Part shown: positions 1-8,425 of the stretch, piece by piece
Position numbering within the stretch: position 1 is the first letter of the stretch
Layout of the letters: the number at the start of each line of letters is the position of its first letter
Assembly: GCA_963840925.1 (NCBI GenBank)
Contig: CAWJAY010000046.1
Location: forward strand, 62,001-126,000
Length of the DNA: 64,000 bases
From: DATAOG01 sp963840925
GTDB taxonomy: Bacteria; Pseudomonadota; Alphaproteobacteria; Geminicoccales; Geminicoccaceae
Reading direction: 5' to 3'
The notes under the pieces: model-generated
Told to the model about the DNA's origin: nothing
What the model saw: the letters and a program-made list of their open reading frames with translations, nothing else
The model's database searches: none
Position numbers and translations under genes: made by a program

Positions 1-1325
1 CTGCGCTAGGGTACCTGGTGCAGGTGCCGAGCGCGAGCCAGACGGCCCAAGGCATTCCCCATCTCGCGGCCTATCTGACCGACCATCTCCGGCCGGCGCT
101 CGAGCACATGGGCTTCGTCTGCCAGGTGCTGGTCAACCCGGCGCCCGGCGGCCCGCTGCTGCTCGCGGAGCGGATCGAAGATCCCGACCTGCCAACCGTG
201 CTGGTTTACGGCCATGGCGACGTGGTTCGCGGCCTCGATGATGCCTGGGCCGAGGGGCTCTCGCCCTGGGAACTGACCGAGCGTGAGGGGCGGATCTACG
301 GCCGCGGCGTCGCCGACAACAAGGGTCAGCACGCGATCAACCTGGCCGCGCTCGGCATCGCGATCGCCGAACGCCAGCACCTCGGTTTCAACGTCAAGGT
401 GCTGATCGAGACCAGCGAAGAGATCGGCTCGCCGGGGCTGCGCGAGATCTGCGAGAACCATCAGACGCAGCTCGCCGCCGATCTGCTGCTGGCCTCCGAC
501 GGCCCGCGTCTGGCGCCCGACCAGCCGACCATCTTCCTTGGCAACCGCGGCGCGCTGAACTTCGATCTGATCGTCGATCTGCGCGAGGCGGGTCAGCATT
601 CCGGCAACTGGGGCGGCCTGCTGGCCAATCCTGCGGTCCGGCTCGCGCATGCGATCGCGACCATCGTCACCAGCACCGGGGCGATCCGGCTGCCCGAGCT
701 GAAGCCGCGCGCGCTGCCATCGTCGGTCAGGAGGTCGCTGGCCGACCTGACCATGACCGCCGACCCGGGCGCCCCCGAGATCGACCCCGACTGGGGCGAA
801 CCCGGCCTGGCCCCGGCCGAGAAGGTGTTCGGCTGGAACAGCTTCGAGGTCCTGGCCTGGACCGCCGGCAACCCGGACAACCCGGTCAACGCGATCCCAC
901 CGCGCGCCGCGGCGCATTGCCAGCTCCGCTTCACCGTCGACACCGAGCCCGAGTCGTTCCTGCCCGCGATCCGGATCGCGCTGGACGCGGCCGGGCTGGC
1001 CGAGGTCGAGGTCCGGCCGGCTGCGGTTGCGATCATGCGCGCCAGCCGCACCGACCCCGAGCACCGCTGGGTCGGCTTTGCCCGGCGCTCGCTTGAGCGG
1101 ACCACCGGCCGGCCGCCGGTCGTGCTGCCGAACCTCGGCGGCTCGCTGCCCAACGACTGCTTCGCGGAGGTTCTGGGCCTGCCGACGATCTGGGTGCCCC
1201 ACTCCTACCGCGGCTGCGGCCAGCACGCGCCGAACGAGCACGCGCTGCCAGCGATCCTGCGCGAGGGGCTGTTGATCATGACCGGCCTGTTCTGGGATCT
1301 GGGCGAGAACCGGCGCAATCATTGA
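1..1325 (+). CDS. M20-family metallopeptidase (N-terminus cut by window edge)
   Basis: Zinc-dependent M20 peptidase/deacylase. The frame is open to the left edge, so some 20-30 N-terminal residues probably lie outside; the first in-window start-like codon is GTG at 18. Visible family motifs are the metal-binding GHGDV near residue 66, the RGVADNKGQH block with the next ligand Asp near residue 100, and the catalytic/metal Glu pair in ETSEEIGSPGL. The rest, through the dimerisation domain to the C-terminal PHSYRGCGQHAPNEH metal site, is complete and the length fits the 450-460 aa family. The substrate (dipeptide or N-acyl amino acid) cannot be told from sequence. Its 3' end overlaps the convergent downstream gene by about 50 nt. 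Confidence 0.88.
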   Translation, partial: ALGYLVQVPSASQTAQGIPHLAAYLTDHLRPALEHMGFVCQVLVNPAPGGPLLLAERIEDPDLPTVLVYGHGDVVRGLDDAWAEGLSPWELTEREGRIYGRGVADNKGQHAINLAALGIAIAERQHLGFNVKVLIETSEEIGSPGLREICENHQTQLAADLLLASDGPRLAPDQPTIFLGNRGALNFDLIVDLREAGQHSGNWGGLLANPAVRLAHAIATIVTSTGAIRLPELKPRALPSSVRRSLADLTMTADPGAPEIDPDWGEPGLAPAEKVFGWNSFEVLAWTAGNPDNPVNAIPPRAAAHCQLRFTVDTEPESFLPAIRIALDAAGLAEVEVRPAAVAIMRASRTDPEHRWVGFARRSLERTTGRPPVVLPNLGGSLPNDCFAEVLGLPTIWVPHSYRGCGQHAPNEHALPAILREGLLIMTGLFWDLGENRRNH

Positions 1326-2025
1326 CGCCGACCTCGCGCGGCCGCAGGCGGCGGAGCGTCCAGGCGATATCGAGCCGGATCGCGCGCTCGACCCGGAGCG
1401 GCCCGGCCGGCAGCCCCCCTGCCAGTTCCGGATGAACCACGATATCGGCCTCGGCCGCCGCGAGCCGCGCCCGCTCGAGGCCGAAATCGAAGCGGGCATA
1501 CCGCCAGCGAGCACCGCGGCCGCGGTTGATCAGCGGCTGTTCGAGCAGGCTGCGGGCGGGGCCCAGATCCACGGCGGCGGCGAGCCGCCGGATGCGTACC
1601 GACAGCAGTGGCGCCCAGTCCGTCCGGTCGATGGCCTCGAAGCTGTCGGCCGTCCGCCGGATCAGGGCGCGGCGCTTGGCAAAGCCATAGATCCAGCGGC
1701 CGAGCCAGGTCGGCAGCGCCCGATCGAGCAGCAGGAGCGGCAGGTGGCAGAACGGACCCCGCGGTCCTGCTCGCGGCCGGACGAACGGCAGCGCGAGCGC
1801 GAGCTCTCGGTAGCGGAGCCCGCAGGGCAGCCCTTGCAGGCCGACGCGGCTGTGCTCCCCGAGCAGCAGGACCAGCGGATGGCGTCCGGCGGGCGCGGCG
1901 GTCTGCGGCAGAAGCTCGAGCCCGGCCGGCAGGAGCGCCGCGGCCGTCATGGCTTGAAGATCGGCGATCGCCACGACCGCCTCGAGCCGGCCGGACGGCT
2001 GCAGCCAGAGGGAACGCGCCGGCAT
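1276..2025 (-). CDS. Acetoacetate-decarboxylase-like (ADC superfamily) protein
   Basis: 249 aa. The ADC fold is suggested by a block ending in an L-Y-R-E segment, the PFCHLPLLLLD stretch and IYGFAKRRALI, which resembles the ADC motif GFxK carrying the Schiff-base lysine. I infer membership of the superfamily, not decarboxylase activity; many relatives are uncharacterised. I chose the ATG at 2025 because it lies 4 nt after the stop of the upstream PAP2 gene, indicating translational coupling. The stop at 1276 makes the last about 17 codons overlap the convergent M20 gene; the C-terminal tail (about 20 residues) is low-similarity and could reflect a small indel near the true end. Confidence 0.55.
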   Translation of the reverse strand: MPARSLWLQPSGRLEAVVAIADLQAMTAAALLPAGLELLPQTAAPAGRHPLVLLLGEHSRVGLQGLPCGLRYRELALALPFVRPRAGPRGPFCHLPLLLLDRALPTWLGRWIYGFAKRRALIRRTADSFEAIDRTDWAPLLSVRIRRLAAAVDLGPARSLLEQPLINRGRGARWRYARFDFGLERARLAAAEADIVVHPELAGGLPAGPLRVERAIRLDIAWTLRRLRPREVGVNDCAGSRPDPRTGRS

Positions 2026-2029
2026 GACG

Positions 2030-2818
2030 TTACTCGAGCTCGTCCGGCCGCTCCACCCGGCCCCGGCGCTGCAGCCAGAGCACCACGACCCAGCACAGCA
2101 CCGCCCAGCTCGCGCCAAGCGCCCAGCCCGCGAGCACGTCGCTCGGCCAGTGCACGCCAAGGTAGATGCGGCTGACCCCGACCGCGAAGGCGACCAGGAT
2201 CGGGAGCGCGATCAGGTAGATCTTGAGCCGCCGCCGCGGCTGGACGCGTGCGAGCAGCGTGCCGAGGGTCAGATAGACGACCGCCGCCATCATCGAGTGG
2301 GCGGATGGAAAGCTCGCTGAGAACACCCGCGCCTCATGCGTCACGAGCGCCGGCCGCGGGCGCTCGAAGCCGGCTTTGAGCGCTAAGCTGATCGCCACGC
2401 CGCCGCCGATCGCTGCCAGCAGGAACAGCGCCGCCCGGCGCTTGCGTGCGAGCTCCAGATAGCCCGCGACCGCCAGCGTGATCAGCGTCAGCACGACGGT
2501 GCTGCCGAGCGCGGTCAGATCGCGCATCGCCTCTTCGAGCCGAGGCGGGCCGCGCGGGTCCGAGAGGTCGGCGGGGTTGCGAAACAGCAGCAGGAGGTTG
2601 CGATCGATCTGCTCCAGCTCGCCTTCCTGCATCTCCTCGGCGATGCCCAGGAACAGCCAGATGCCACCGATCACGACCAAGACGCTGAGGAGCAGGCTGA
2701 GTTCGGGCAGGCGACCGCTGAGCCAGGCCCACCATGCCGAGACCTCCGGCCGGCTGGCTCTGAACCGGTCGCGCCAACTGGCTCGGCCGGCAGGCTCGAG
2801 GTCGCTGGGCGTCACCAT
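2030..2818 (-). CDS. PAP2-family membrane phosphatase
   Basis: 262 aa integral membrane phosphatase of the PAP2/lipid-phosphate family. The three signature motifs are present: KAGFERPRP (KX6RP), FPSAHSM (the PSxH motif, Ala in place of Gly) and SRIYLGVHWPSD (SRX5HX3D), carrying both catalytic histidines. About six hydrophobic segments flank them, placing the active site on the outer face of the inner membrane. Likely substrates are undecaprenyl pyrophosphate or phosphatidic acid/phosphatidylglycerol phosphate; the sequence does not decide. The ATG at 2818 is preferred over a longer in-frame start because the extra 41 residues are low-complexity and run into the divergent gene. Probably co-transcribed with the ADC-like gene downstream. 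Confidence 0.88.
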   Translation of the reverse strand: MVTPSDLEPAGRASWRDRFRASRPEVSAWWAWLSGRLPELSLLLSVLVVIGGIWLFLGIAEEMQEGELEQIDRNLLLLFRNPADLSDPRGPPRLEEAMRDLTALGSTVVLTLITLAVAGYLELARKRRAALFLLAAIGGGVAISLALKAGFERPRPALVTHEARVFSASFPSAHSMMAAVVYLTLGTLLARVQPRRRLKIYLIALPILVAFAVGVSRIYLGVHWPSDVLAGWALGASWAVLCWVVVLWLQRRGRVERPDELE

Positions 2819-2967
2819 CGGCCTATGGTGGGCGCCCGCGGCCCGGCTGTCGATGCCGCGCGGCGCGAACGCGATTGATCCTGGCTCCGGCTTGGGCATA
2901 CTCGGCCGAACCCAACCGGGCGGCGGCATTCCCGAACCCACGCCCGATCCGACCGCCGGGAGGCCTC

Positions 2968-3441
2968 ATGACCAGTCGATCGATGCTCCTTGGGCTCGTC
3001 GCGGCCCTGCTCGCGAACCCGGCCGCCGCGCTCGAAGTGAGCCAGTCGGTCGAGGTCGCGGCGCCGCCCGAGCGGGTCTGGGCGACGATCGGCGACTTCT
3101 GCTCGATCGCCGAATGGCATCCGGTGGTCGGGCAGTGCGCGGAAAGCGAGCAGAACGGCGCCGCCATGCGCAAGCTGACCACGGTCGACGGCGGCATCCT
3201 GGTCGAGAAGCGCGTGCAATACTCCGAGGAAGGCATGTCCTACACCTACGTGATCGTCGACAGCCCCCTGCCGGTCAGCGACTACGTCTCGACGCTCGCG
3301 GTCATGGGCATGGGCAGCGGCTCGATGATCACCTGGAGCGGCGAGTTCGCGGCCAGCGGCGCGCCGGACGCGAAGGCGGTCGAGGTGATCAGCGGGATCT
3401 ATCAGGCCGGCCTCAAGGCGCTTCGGGACCGGCTGCGCTAG
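2968..3441 (+). CDS. Secreted SRPBCC-fold (polyketide cyclase-like) protein
   Basis: 157 aa. The ATG at 2968 has a GGAGGC ribosome-binding site at 2959-2964. Residues 1-20 form a classical Sec signal peptide (hydrophobic LLGLVAALL, then Ala-rich cleavage region). The mature part begins EVSQSVEVAAPPERVWATIGDFCSIAEWHP, a typical START/SRPBCC ligand-pocket pattern, and ends in an amphipathic helix (GIYQAGLKALRDRL). Such periplasmic members bind small hydrophobic ligands; the ligand is unknown. It is transcribed away from the PAP2 gene. Confidence 0.8.
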   Translation: MTSRSMLLGLVAALLANPAAALEVSQSVEVAAPPERVWATIGDFCSIAEWHPVVGQCAESEQNGAAMRKLTTVDGGILVEKRVQYSEEGMSYTYVIVDSPLPVSDYVSTLAVMGMGSGSMITWSGEFAASGAPDAKAVEVISGIYQAGLKALRDRLR

Positions 3442-3953
3442 TCCCCCCCTGCGGCCCGATGCGCCCGCAATGCCGCCTTCAGCGCCCGTGCGACCTCGAG
3501 CCGTTCGGCCACGGTCAGGAACGCGCCCAGCACCAGATGCCTGCCATGAGAGCTCAACGTCAGCTGGCTGTCGTAGCGCGGCGGATCGTCGAATCCGACC
3601 TGCACCCAATAGGACTCAAAGCGCCATTCGCGCTGATGGCCGTCGGGCTCGATCCGGCGCACGGTCAAGCCGTCATGATCGAGCCGGATCAGCTCGGCGC
3701 GGCGCGCCTGGCGGTAGTTCCAGCGGAACGCCAGGAACAAGAGCAGGACGTCGAGACCGAAGAAGCCGGTCACCGGCCAGGCACCGATCAGGACGAAGCC
3801 GGCACCGAGCGCCGCGCTGACCGCGACCACCGCGGCCATCAGCACGGCAAATCCGAGCGGCGGCAGCGAGCGATGCGGGTAGAGGATCGCGTCGAACCGG
3901 GGCGCTGCCGGCAGCTCGGGCGACGCGTCGGCGGCAAGGCTGACGTTGGTCAT
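3438..3953 (-). CDS. DUF2244 inner-membrane protein
   Basis: 171 aa with two transmembrane helices near residues 30-50 and 58-75. The pattern PHRSLPP-GF, GAWPVTGFFGLDVLLLFLAFRWNYRQAR and a C-terminal beta-rich part with WVQVGF is diagnostic of DUF2244, a family common in Alphaproteobacteria and often found beside nth, as here (divergent, 71 nt apart). No biochemical function is established. The ATG at 3953 removes a 27-residue Arg/Pro-rich extension that a longer frame would add. Its 3' end overlaps the SRPBCC gene's stop by 4 nt (convergent). Confidence 0.82.
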   Translation of the reverse strand: MTNVSLAADASPELPAAPRFDAILYPHRSLPPLGFAVLMAAVVAVSAALGAGFVLIGAWPVTGFFGLDVLLLFLAFRWNYRQARRAELIRLDHDGLTVRRIEPDGHQREWRFESYWVQVGFDDPPRYDSQLTLSSHGRHLVLGAFLTVAERLEVARALKAALRAHRAAGGD

Positions 3954-4024
3954 GGACGCAGGTATAGAGCGGTCCGTAGGCGCATGCCAGCGAGCCGATC
4001 GCGGCGTGGGCCGGGGCCCGGGCG

Positions 4025-4657
4025 ATGACGCCACGCCAGGTTGGCCAGTTCTTTGCGAAGCTCGCGGCGGCCAATCCGGCGCCTGCGACCGAGCTCACCT
4101 ATGTCGACCCCTACACGCTGCTGGTCGCGGTGATCCTCTCGGCGCAGGCGACCGACGTCGGCGTCAACAAGGCGACCACGGAGCTGTTCAAGGTTGCCGA
4201 CACGCCGGACAAGATGCTGGCGCTCGGCGAGGACCGGCTGCGCCAGTACATCAAGACGATCGGCCTGTTCAACAACAAGGCCAAGGCGATCATCGCGATG
4301 AGCCGGGCGCTGATCGAACAGCACGGCAGTCAGGTGCCTGCCGAGCGCGACGCGCTCGAGGCGTTGCCCGGGGTCGGCCGCAAGACGGCGAACGTGGTCC
4401 TCAACTCGGCCTTTGGGCAACCGACGATCGCGGTCGACACCCACGTCTTCCGGGTCGCCAACCGAACCGGGCTCGCTCCGGGCAAGACGCCGCTCGAGGT
4501 CGAGCGCGGGCTTGAGGCGACCGTGCCGGAAGCCTACGCGCACCACGCTCATCACTGGCTGATCCTGCACGGCCGTTACGTGTGCGTCGCACGCAAGCCT
4601 AAGTGCCCGCAATGCGTGGTCCGCGATCTCTGCGAGTACCCGGCCAAAACGTTGTAG
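4025..4657 (+). CDS. nth: Endonuclease III (DNA glycosylase/AP lyase)
   Basis: 210 aa, normal length. Base-excision repair enzyme removing oxidised pyrimidines and nicking at AP sites. The helix-hairpin-helix with catalytic lysine is LPGVGRKTANVV (about residues 116-127) and the catalytic aspartate follows in VDTHVFRVANR. The C-terminal cysteines are spaced C-X6-C-X2-C-X5-C, the [4Fe-4S] signature, so an intact iron-sulfur cluster is expected. The IS481-type element begins 16 nt after its stop codon and does not disrupt it. Confidence 0.97.
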   Translation: MTPRQVGQFFAKLAAANPAPATELTYVDPYTLLVAVILSAQATDVGVNKATTELFKVADTPDKMLALGEDRLRQYIKTIGLFNNKAKAIIAMSRALIEQHGSQVPAERDALEALPGVGRKTANVVLNSAFGQPTIAVDTHVFRVANRTGLAPGKTPLEVERGLEATVPEAYAHHAHHWLILHGRYVCVARKPKCPQCVVRDLCEYPAKTL

Positions 4658-4674
4658 CGGCAGTGCGTGCTAGC

Positions 4675-4698
4675 TGTGGTTGCTATGAAGGTTGTTCA
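4675..4698 (+). repeat. Left terminal inverted repeat of the IS481-type element
   Basis: The 24 nt beginning TGTGGTTGCT match the reverse complement of 5869-5892 at 18 of 24 positions by eye, ending in a shared GTTGTTCA. The flanking CTAG at 4670-4673 is the left target-site copy. Confidence 0.7.
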
Positions 4699-4762
4699 TC
4701 CGGGGAAGCCCGGTCAGGCTGTTGGTTGCGACACTGCCAGCGCTGATCGGGAGATCACCCGG

Positions 4763-5897
4763 ATGAACATGCATAAGAATGCGCGTTTGATGCCGCAAGG
4801 TCGACTCCTGCTGGTACGGCGGGTGATCGAGCACGGCTGGACGGTGGGGTCGGCCGCCGGCGCTGCAGGACTGTACGCAACGCCAGGCTTACCGCTGGCT
4901 CGCGCGCTATCGGGAGGGCGGGACGGCGGCGCTGATCGACCGCAGCTCGGCGCCGCAGCAGCGTCCGCGCCAGGTGTCGGACGGGCGCGTGGCCGAGATC
5001 GAGCGCCGGCGGCGGCAGCGCCTGAGCGGCCCGGCGATCGCGCGCCAGCTGGCCATGCCGGTCTCAACGGTCGGCGGCATTCTGCGCCGTCTCGGGCTGG
5101 GCAGGCTGAGCGCCCTCGAGCCCAAACCGCCGGTTGTGCGGTATCAGCGCGAACGGCCGGGCGAGCTGATCCACATCGACACCAAGAAGCTCGGGCGGAT
5201 CGCGGCGATCGGCCATCGGATCACCGGCGACCGGCGCGACAGCAAGCGCGGCGCCGGCTGGGAGGCCGTGCACGTCTGCATCGACGACGCCTCGCGCCTG
5301 GCCTGCAGCGAGGTCCTCGCCGACGAGCGCAAGACCAGCGCCGTGCCGTTCCTGGAGCGCGCGCTCGGCTGGTTCGCGCGCCAGGGCATCACGGTCGAGC
5401 GGGTCATGACCGACAACGGTTCGGCCTCCCGAAGCCGCCCCTGGGGCCAGGCCTGCGGCGGGCTCGCGTTGCGTCACCTCCGCACCCGGCCGTACACGCC
5501 GCGCACCCACGGCAAGGCCGAGCGCTTCATCCAGACCAGCCTGCGCGAATGGGCCTATGCGCGCCCCTTTGCGACCTCGCGCGAGCGCGCCGCCGCGCTG
5601 ATGCCTTGGCTCGACCATGACAACACCGCCCGGCCGCACGCCGCCCTGGCCCACCAGCCGCCGGTCAGCCGTCTGCGCCAAGCGGCGTTCCTCGGTTCGA
5701 CCGAGGACATCGTTCCTCCGTCCCGACCTGTCATCACCCCCGACCGGTGCGACGGGGCGGTGCCAGGAGCGCCGCAGGCGACCGGCGCCAGCCGGCGCGC
5801 AGCGTCCTTGCGCCGCCCCGCCGGACCGGTCACGCTCCAACAGGAGGGAGCCCCAATGCTCGTTCACCTGAACAACGTTCGTGGAAACAACAACTAG
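4763..5897 (+). CDS. IS481-family transposase (one frameshift)
   Basis: Transposase of the DDE (RNase-H-like) type. The N-terminal HTH begins MNMHKNARLMPQGRLLLVRRVIE; a one-base shift at about 4878-4881 moves the reading from the first to the second frame just before AYRWLARYREGG. The catalytic triad is visible as IHIDTKK, MTDNGSA and HGKAERF. After PPVSRL, where family members normally end within about 15 residues, this copy has about 60 extra low-similarity residues before LNNVRGNNN. Its stop codon is the TAG of the right-hand CTAG target copy. With the shift the gene as written is non-functional; an autonomous copy elsewhere cannot be excluded. Confidence 0.85.
5869..5892 (-). repeat. Right terminal inverted repeat of the IS481-type element
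   Basis: Read on the minus strand this starts TGTTGTTTCC and ends GTTGTTCA, pairing with 4675-4698. The adjacent CTAG at 5894-5897 is the right target-site copy and supplies stop codons on both strands. Confidence 0.7.
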
Positions 5898-7444
5898 CCG
5901 GTGCCGCCCTGGCGCGCGAACAGCGCGCGCACGGTCTCGATCGTGTCCGCGTCCTCGGCCCGCTTGTCGGCGCGATATGCCTTGACCCGCGCGAACCGGA
6001 GCGCCAGGCCGCCCGGATAGTGCGGGCTCACCTGCAGGTCATTGTAGACGATCTCGACGACCAGCTCCGGCCGGACGTAGACCGTAGCGGCGTCACGCCC
6101 GATCTCGAGCGCCAGCAGCCGCTCGGTCTGCCAGGCGAGCATCTGGTCGGTCAGGCCCTTGAAGGTTTTGCCCAACATGACAAAACCGTTCGCCGCCGGG
6201 TTATAGGCGCCAAGGTGCAGGTTGGAGAGAAAGCCGCGCCTCCGGCCGTGACCCCATTCCGCGGCCAGAATCACCAGATCGAGCGTGTGTGCCTGCTTGA
6301 TCTTGAGCCAGCCGGCCCCCCGGCGCCCGGCCTCGTACGGCGCATCGAGCGCTTTGGCCATGGCTCCCTCGTGCCCCAACTCGATAGCGCCCTTGACGAA
6401 CTCTTCTGCGACTTCGAGGCGGTCGGTGACCAGCCGCGGGATACGCAATTCGCCCGGCAACTCGGCATCGAGCGCTGCGACCCGCTCGCGCCCGGGCCGG
6501 TCGAGGAGCGTCTGGCCCCCAAGCGCCAGCGCATCAAAGAAAAAGCAGCGCAGCGGCAGCTGCACGCGCATCGCCTCGACGTCGAGCTTGCGCCCGAACC
6601 GGCGCATCGTGATCTGGAACGGCTGCGGCCGCCCGTCCGGCCGGAGCGCGATCGCCTCGCCGTCGATGATCAGCTCAGGCGCTGGCAACGCTCGGACGAC
6701 CTCGACGATCTCCGGCACCGCGCCGGTCACCTCGTTGAGCTTGCGGGTGAACACGCGGACCTCGTCGCCGCCTTTGTGGACCTGCACCCGCGCGCCATCG
6801 AGCTTCCACTCGAACGCCGCCTCGCCGAGCCGCGCCAGCGCATCTTCCGCGTCCTCCGCGGGCTGCGCCAGCATGGGCTGCACCGGTCGGAACAGTTGGA
6901 TCGCAAAGCGCGCGAGCCCGGCCGCCCCGTCGCCGAGCGCCGCCTCGGCGACGACCCCGAGATCGCCCGCCAGCATCACCGCCCTGCGGACATCGACGGC
7001 CGGCAACCCTGCCGCCTTGGCGACGCCCTCGACCATCACCCCCTCGAGCGCGCCCTGGCGCAGTTCGCCGACCAGCAGCCGCACCAGAAAATCCTGCTCG
7101 CCCTCGGTCGCCCGCCCGAATATTTCCTTCAGCAAGCGCAGACGTTCGGCGGTCGCCCCTTTGCCTTTGACCGCCAGCAGCCGCTCCAACGCGGCATCGA
7201 CCTCGCCAAGGGTCAAGGTAGGCTCGGCCGCTGCCGGCTGCGCCCGCGCCTGGCGCAGCTGGGCAAAACCGATCCCGATCCGCCCCTGCCGCGGCACACC
7301 GGTCAACAACGCGACCGTAATCCGCGCCGCCTCCGGCCCGGCATGCCGCAGGCACGCCGCGAGATGGCCGACCTTCGCCAGCCGCCCACTCGATTCGGCC
7401 ACCCGCGCCGAGGTCACCACGATCTCGTTCAGCTGCATGCTCAT
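5894..7444 (-). CDS. ATP-dependent DNA ligase, mycobacterial LigB type
   Basis: 516 aa. The N-terminal DNA-binding domain (about 1-180: SGRLAKVGHLAACL, LLTGVPRQGRIGIGFAQLR, FLVRLLVGELRQGALEGVM) is followed by the nucleotidyltransferase core with the adenylation motif FEWKLDGARVQVHK (motif I, Lys) and motif V WLKIKQAHTLDLV, then an OB-fold ending RYPGGLALRFARVKAYR-like. From memory this aligns throughout with M. tuberculosis LigB (507 aa) and is not an NAD-dependent LigA or a Ku-associated LigD. A repair role is inferred. The ATG at 7444 (alternative 7438) follows a G-rich ribosome-binding site. The stop codon lies inside the CTAG used as IS target. Confidence 0.9.
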   Translation of the reverse strand: MSMQLNEIVVTSARVAESSGRLAKVGHLAACLRHAGPEAARITVALLTGVPRQGRIGIGFAQLRQARAQPAAAEPTLTLGEVDAALERLLAVKGKGATAERLRLLKEIFGRATEGEQDFLVRLLVGELRQGALEGVMVEGVAKAAGLPAVDVRRAVMLAGDLGVVAEAALGDGAAGLARFAIQLFRPVQPMLAQPAEDAEDALARLGEAAFEWKLDGARVQVHKGGDEVRVFTRKLNEVTGAVPEIVEVVRALPAPELIIDGEAIALRPDGRPQPFQITMRRFGRKLDVEAMRVQLPLRCFFFDALALGGQTLLDRPGRERVAALDAELPGELRIPRLVTDRLEVAEEFVKGAIELGHEGAMAKALDAPYEAGRRGAGWLKIKQAHTLDLVILAAEWGHGRRRGFLSNLHLGAYNPAANGFVMLGKTFKGLTDQMLAWQTERLLALEIGRDAATVYVRPELVVEIVYNDLQVSPHYPGGLALRFARVKAYRADKRAEDADTIETVRALFARQGGTG

Positions 7445-7649
7445 GGCCCCCCTGCGAGTTGCCTGCCGAGCAGAAGCCAACGGCCCAGCAAAAGACGCAG
7501 CGGCGTCCTGGAGTCCGGGCCAAGATCTTCTTGACACCCGGAGCCGCCAGCCTAGCTCACGAGGAACCCGACCGCAGCGTCGAGCGGCGTCCGGGATGAG
7601 GCATCCGATCCTAGCCAGCAAGAGCCGACGGGCGAGGAGGCGGTTCCCT

Positions 7650-8009
7650 ATGGGCAAGTATGTCGATGGCTTCCTGGTTCCTGTACCGAAAGCGAACCTC
7701 GAGGCCTACCGCCGCATGGCCGAAGAGGCAGGCCGGGTCTGGCGCGAGCACGGTGCGCTCGAGTACATCGAGTGCGTCGCCGACGACGTGAAGCCGGGTG
7801 AGGTCACATCGTTCCCGCAGAGCGTCAAGCTCGAACCCGACGAGACGGTGGTGTTCGCGTGGATCGTCTACGAATCGCGCGAGCATCGCGACCGCGTCAA
7901 CGAGCAGGTCATGAAGGATCCCCGGATCGCCAACTTCGATCCCAAATCCATGCCCTTCGATGGTAAGCGCATGATCTGGGGCGGCTTCAAGCTGCTGATC
8001 GAGCTTTGA
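7650..8009 (+). CDS. DUF1428 (YbaA-like) protein
   Basis: 119 aa, full length for the family. It starts MGKYVDGFLVPVPKANLEAYRRMA and continues with WREHGALEYIECVADDV and FPQSVKLEPDETVVFAWIVYESR; the end FDPKSMPFDGKRMIWGGFK is the DUF1428 hallmark. It has a ferredoxin-like alpha/beta-barrel (ABM-like) fold; E. coli YbaA is of unknown function. Good GAGGAGG ribosome-binding site at 7635-7641. Divergent from the ligase gene with about 200 nt between, where a TTGACA hexamer at 7531 could be the -35 of a promoter. Confidence 0.88.
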   Translation: MGKYVDGFLVPVPKANLEAYRRMAEEAGRVWREHGALEYIECVADDVKPGEVTSFPQSVKLEPDETVVFAWIVYESREHRDRVNEQVMKDPRIANFDPKSMPFDGKRMIWGGFKLLIEL

Positions 8010-8215
8010 TCTCGGCCAGGGAGATCGTAACGTCGTGCGGCTTGCGGTGAGTTCCGGGAACTCCACGGGGCCGGATCACGCGTGAGGGGCGCGATCCCAC
8101 CGGGGCCGCGGTACCAAACGGCTGCAGCACTTGGCCGTGGCGCTGGACGGCTGCCAGATGGCGGGGCCCGCTCGTCGGTGGAAAGGGGCGGCGGGACGCG
8201 AGCGGGGGTGGAGAA

Positions 8216-8425
8216 ATGCCGTTCTGGCAGAGGCTGGTGATCACGGTGGTCGCGATGCTCGCGATCAGTTTCCTGGTCGGGCTGATCTGGGCGAACGTGT
8301 TGGGGTTTGCCCTGCCGAGCTACGTCGCGGGCATGATCGGCGGCCTGACCGCGCTGCCGGTCTGGGAATTCCTCAAGCGGGTGTCGCCGAAGGCGGCGGA
8401 GCCCGGGCCCCAGCTCGAGCCATGA
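8216..8425 (+). CDS. Small membrane protein, unknown
   Basis: 69 aa. MPFWQRLVITVVAMLAISFLVGLIWANVLGF forms one long N-terminal transmembrane helix, followed by a second weaker hydrophobic stretch (YVAGMIGGLTALPVW). A GGGGTGGAG ribosome-binding site sits just upstream. Its stop overlaps the start of the next ORF (ATGA), suggesting coupled translation. No family recognised. Confidence 0.55.
   Translation: MPFWQRLVITVVAMLAISFLVGLIWANVLGFALPSYVAGMIGGLTALPVWEFLKRVSPKAAEPGPQLEP

Larger units (their letters stand above)
4674..5893. mobile_element. IS481-family insertion sequence, about 1.22 kb
   Basis: The element is bounded by a directly repeated CTAG (4670-4673 and 5894-5897). CTAG is the known preferred target of IS481-type elements. 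Imperfect terminal inverted repeats lie just inside (4675-4698 and 5869-5892, TGT at the outer tip, about 75% identical). It carries one transposase gene with one frameshift. It sits in the short gap between the convergent nth and DNA ligase genes, harming neither. Confidence 0.85.
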
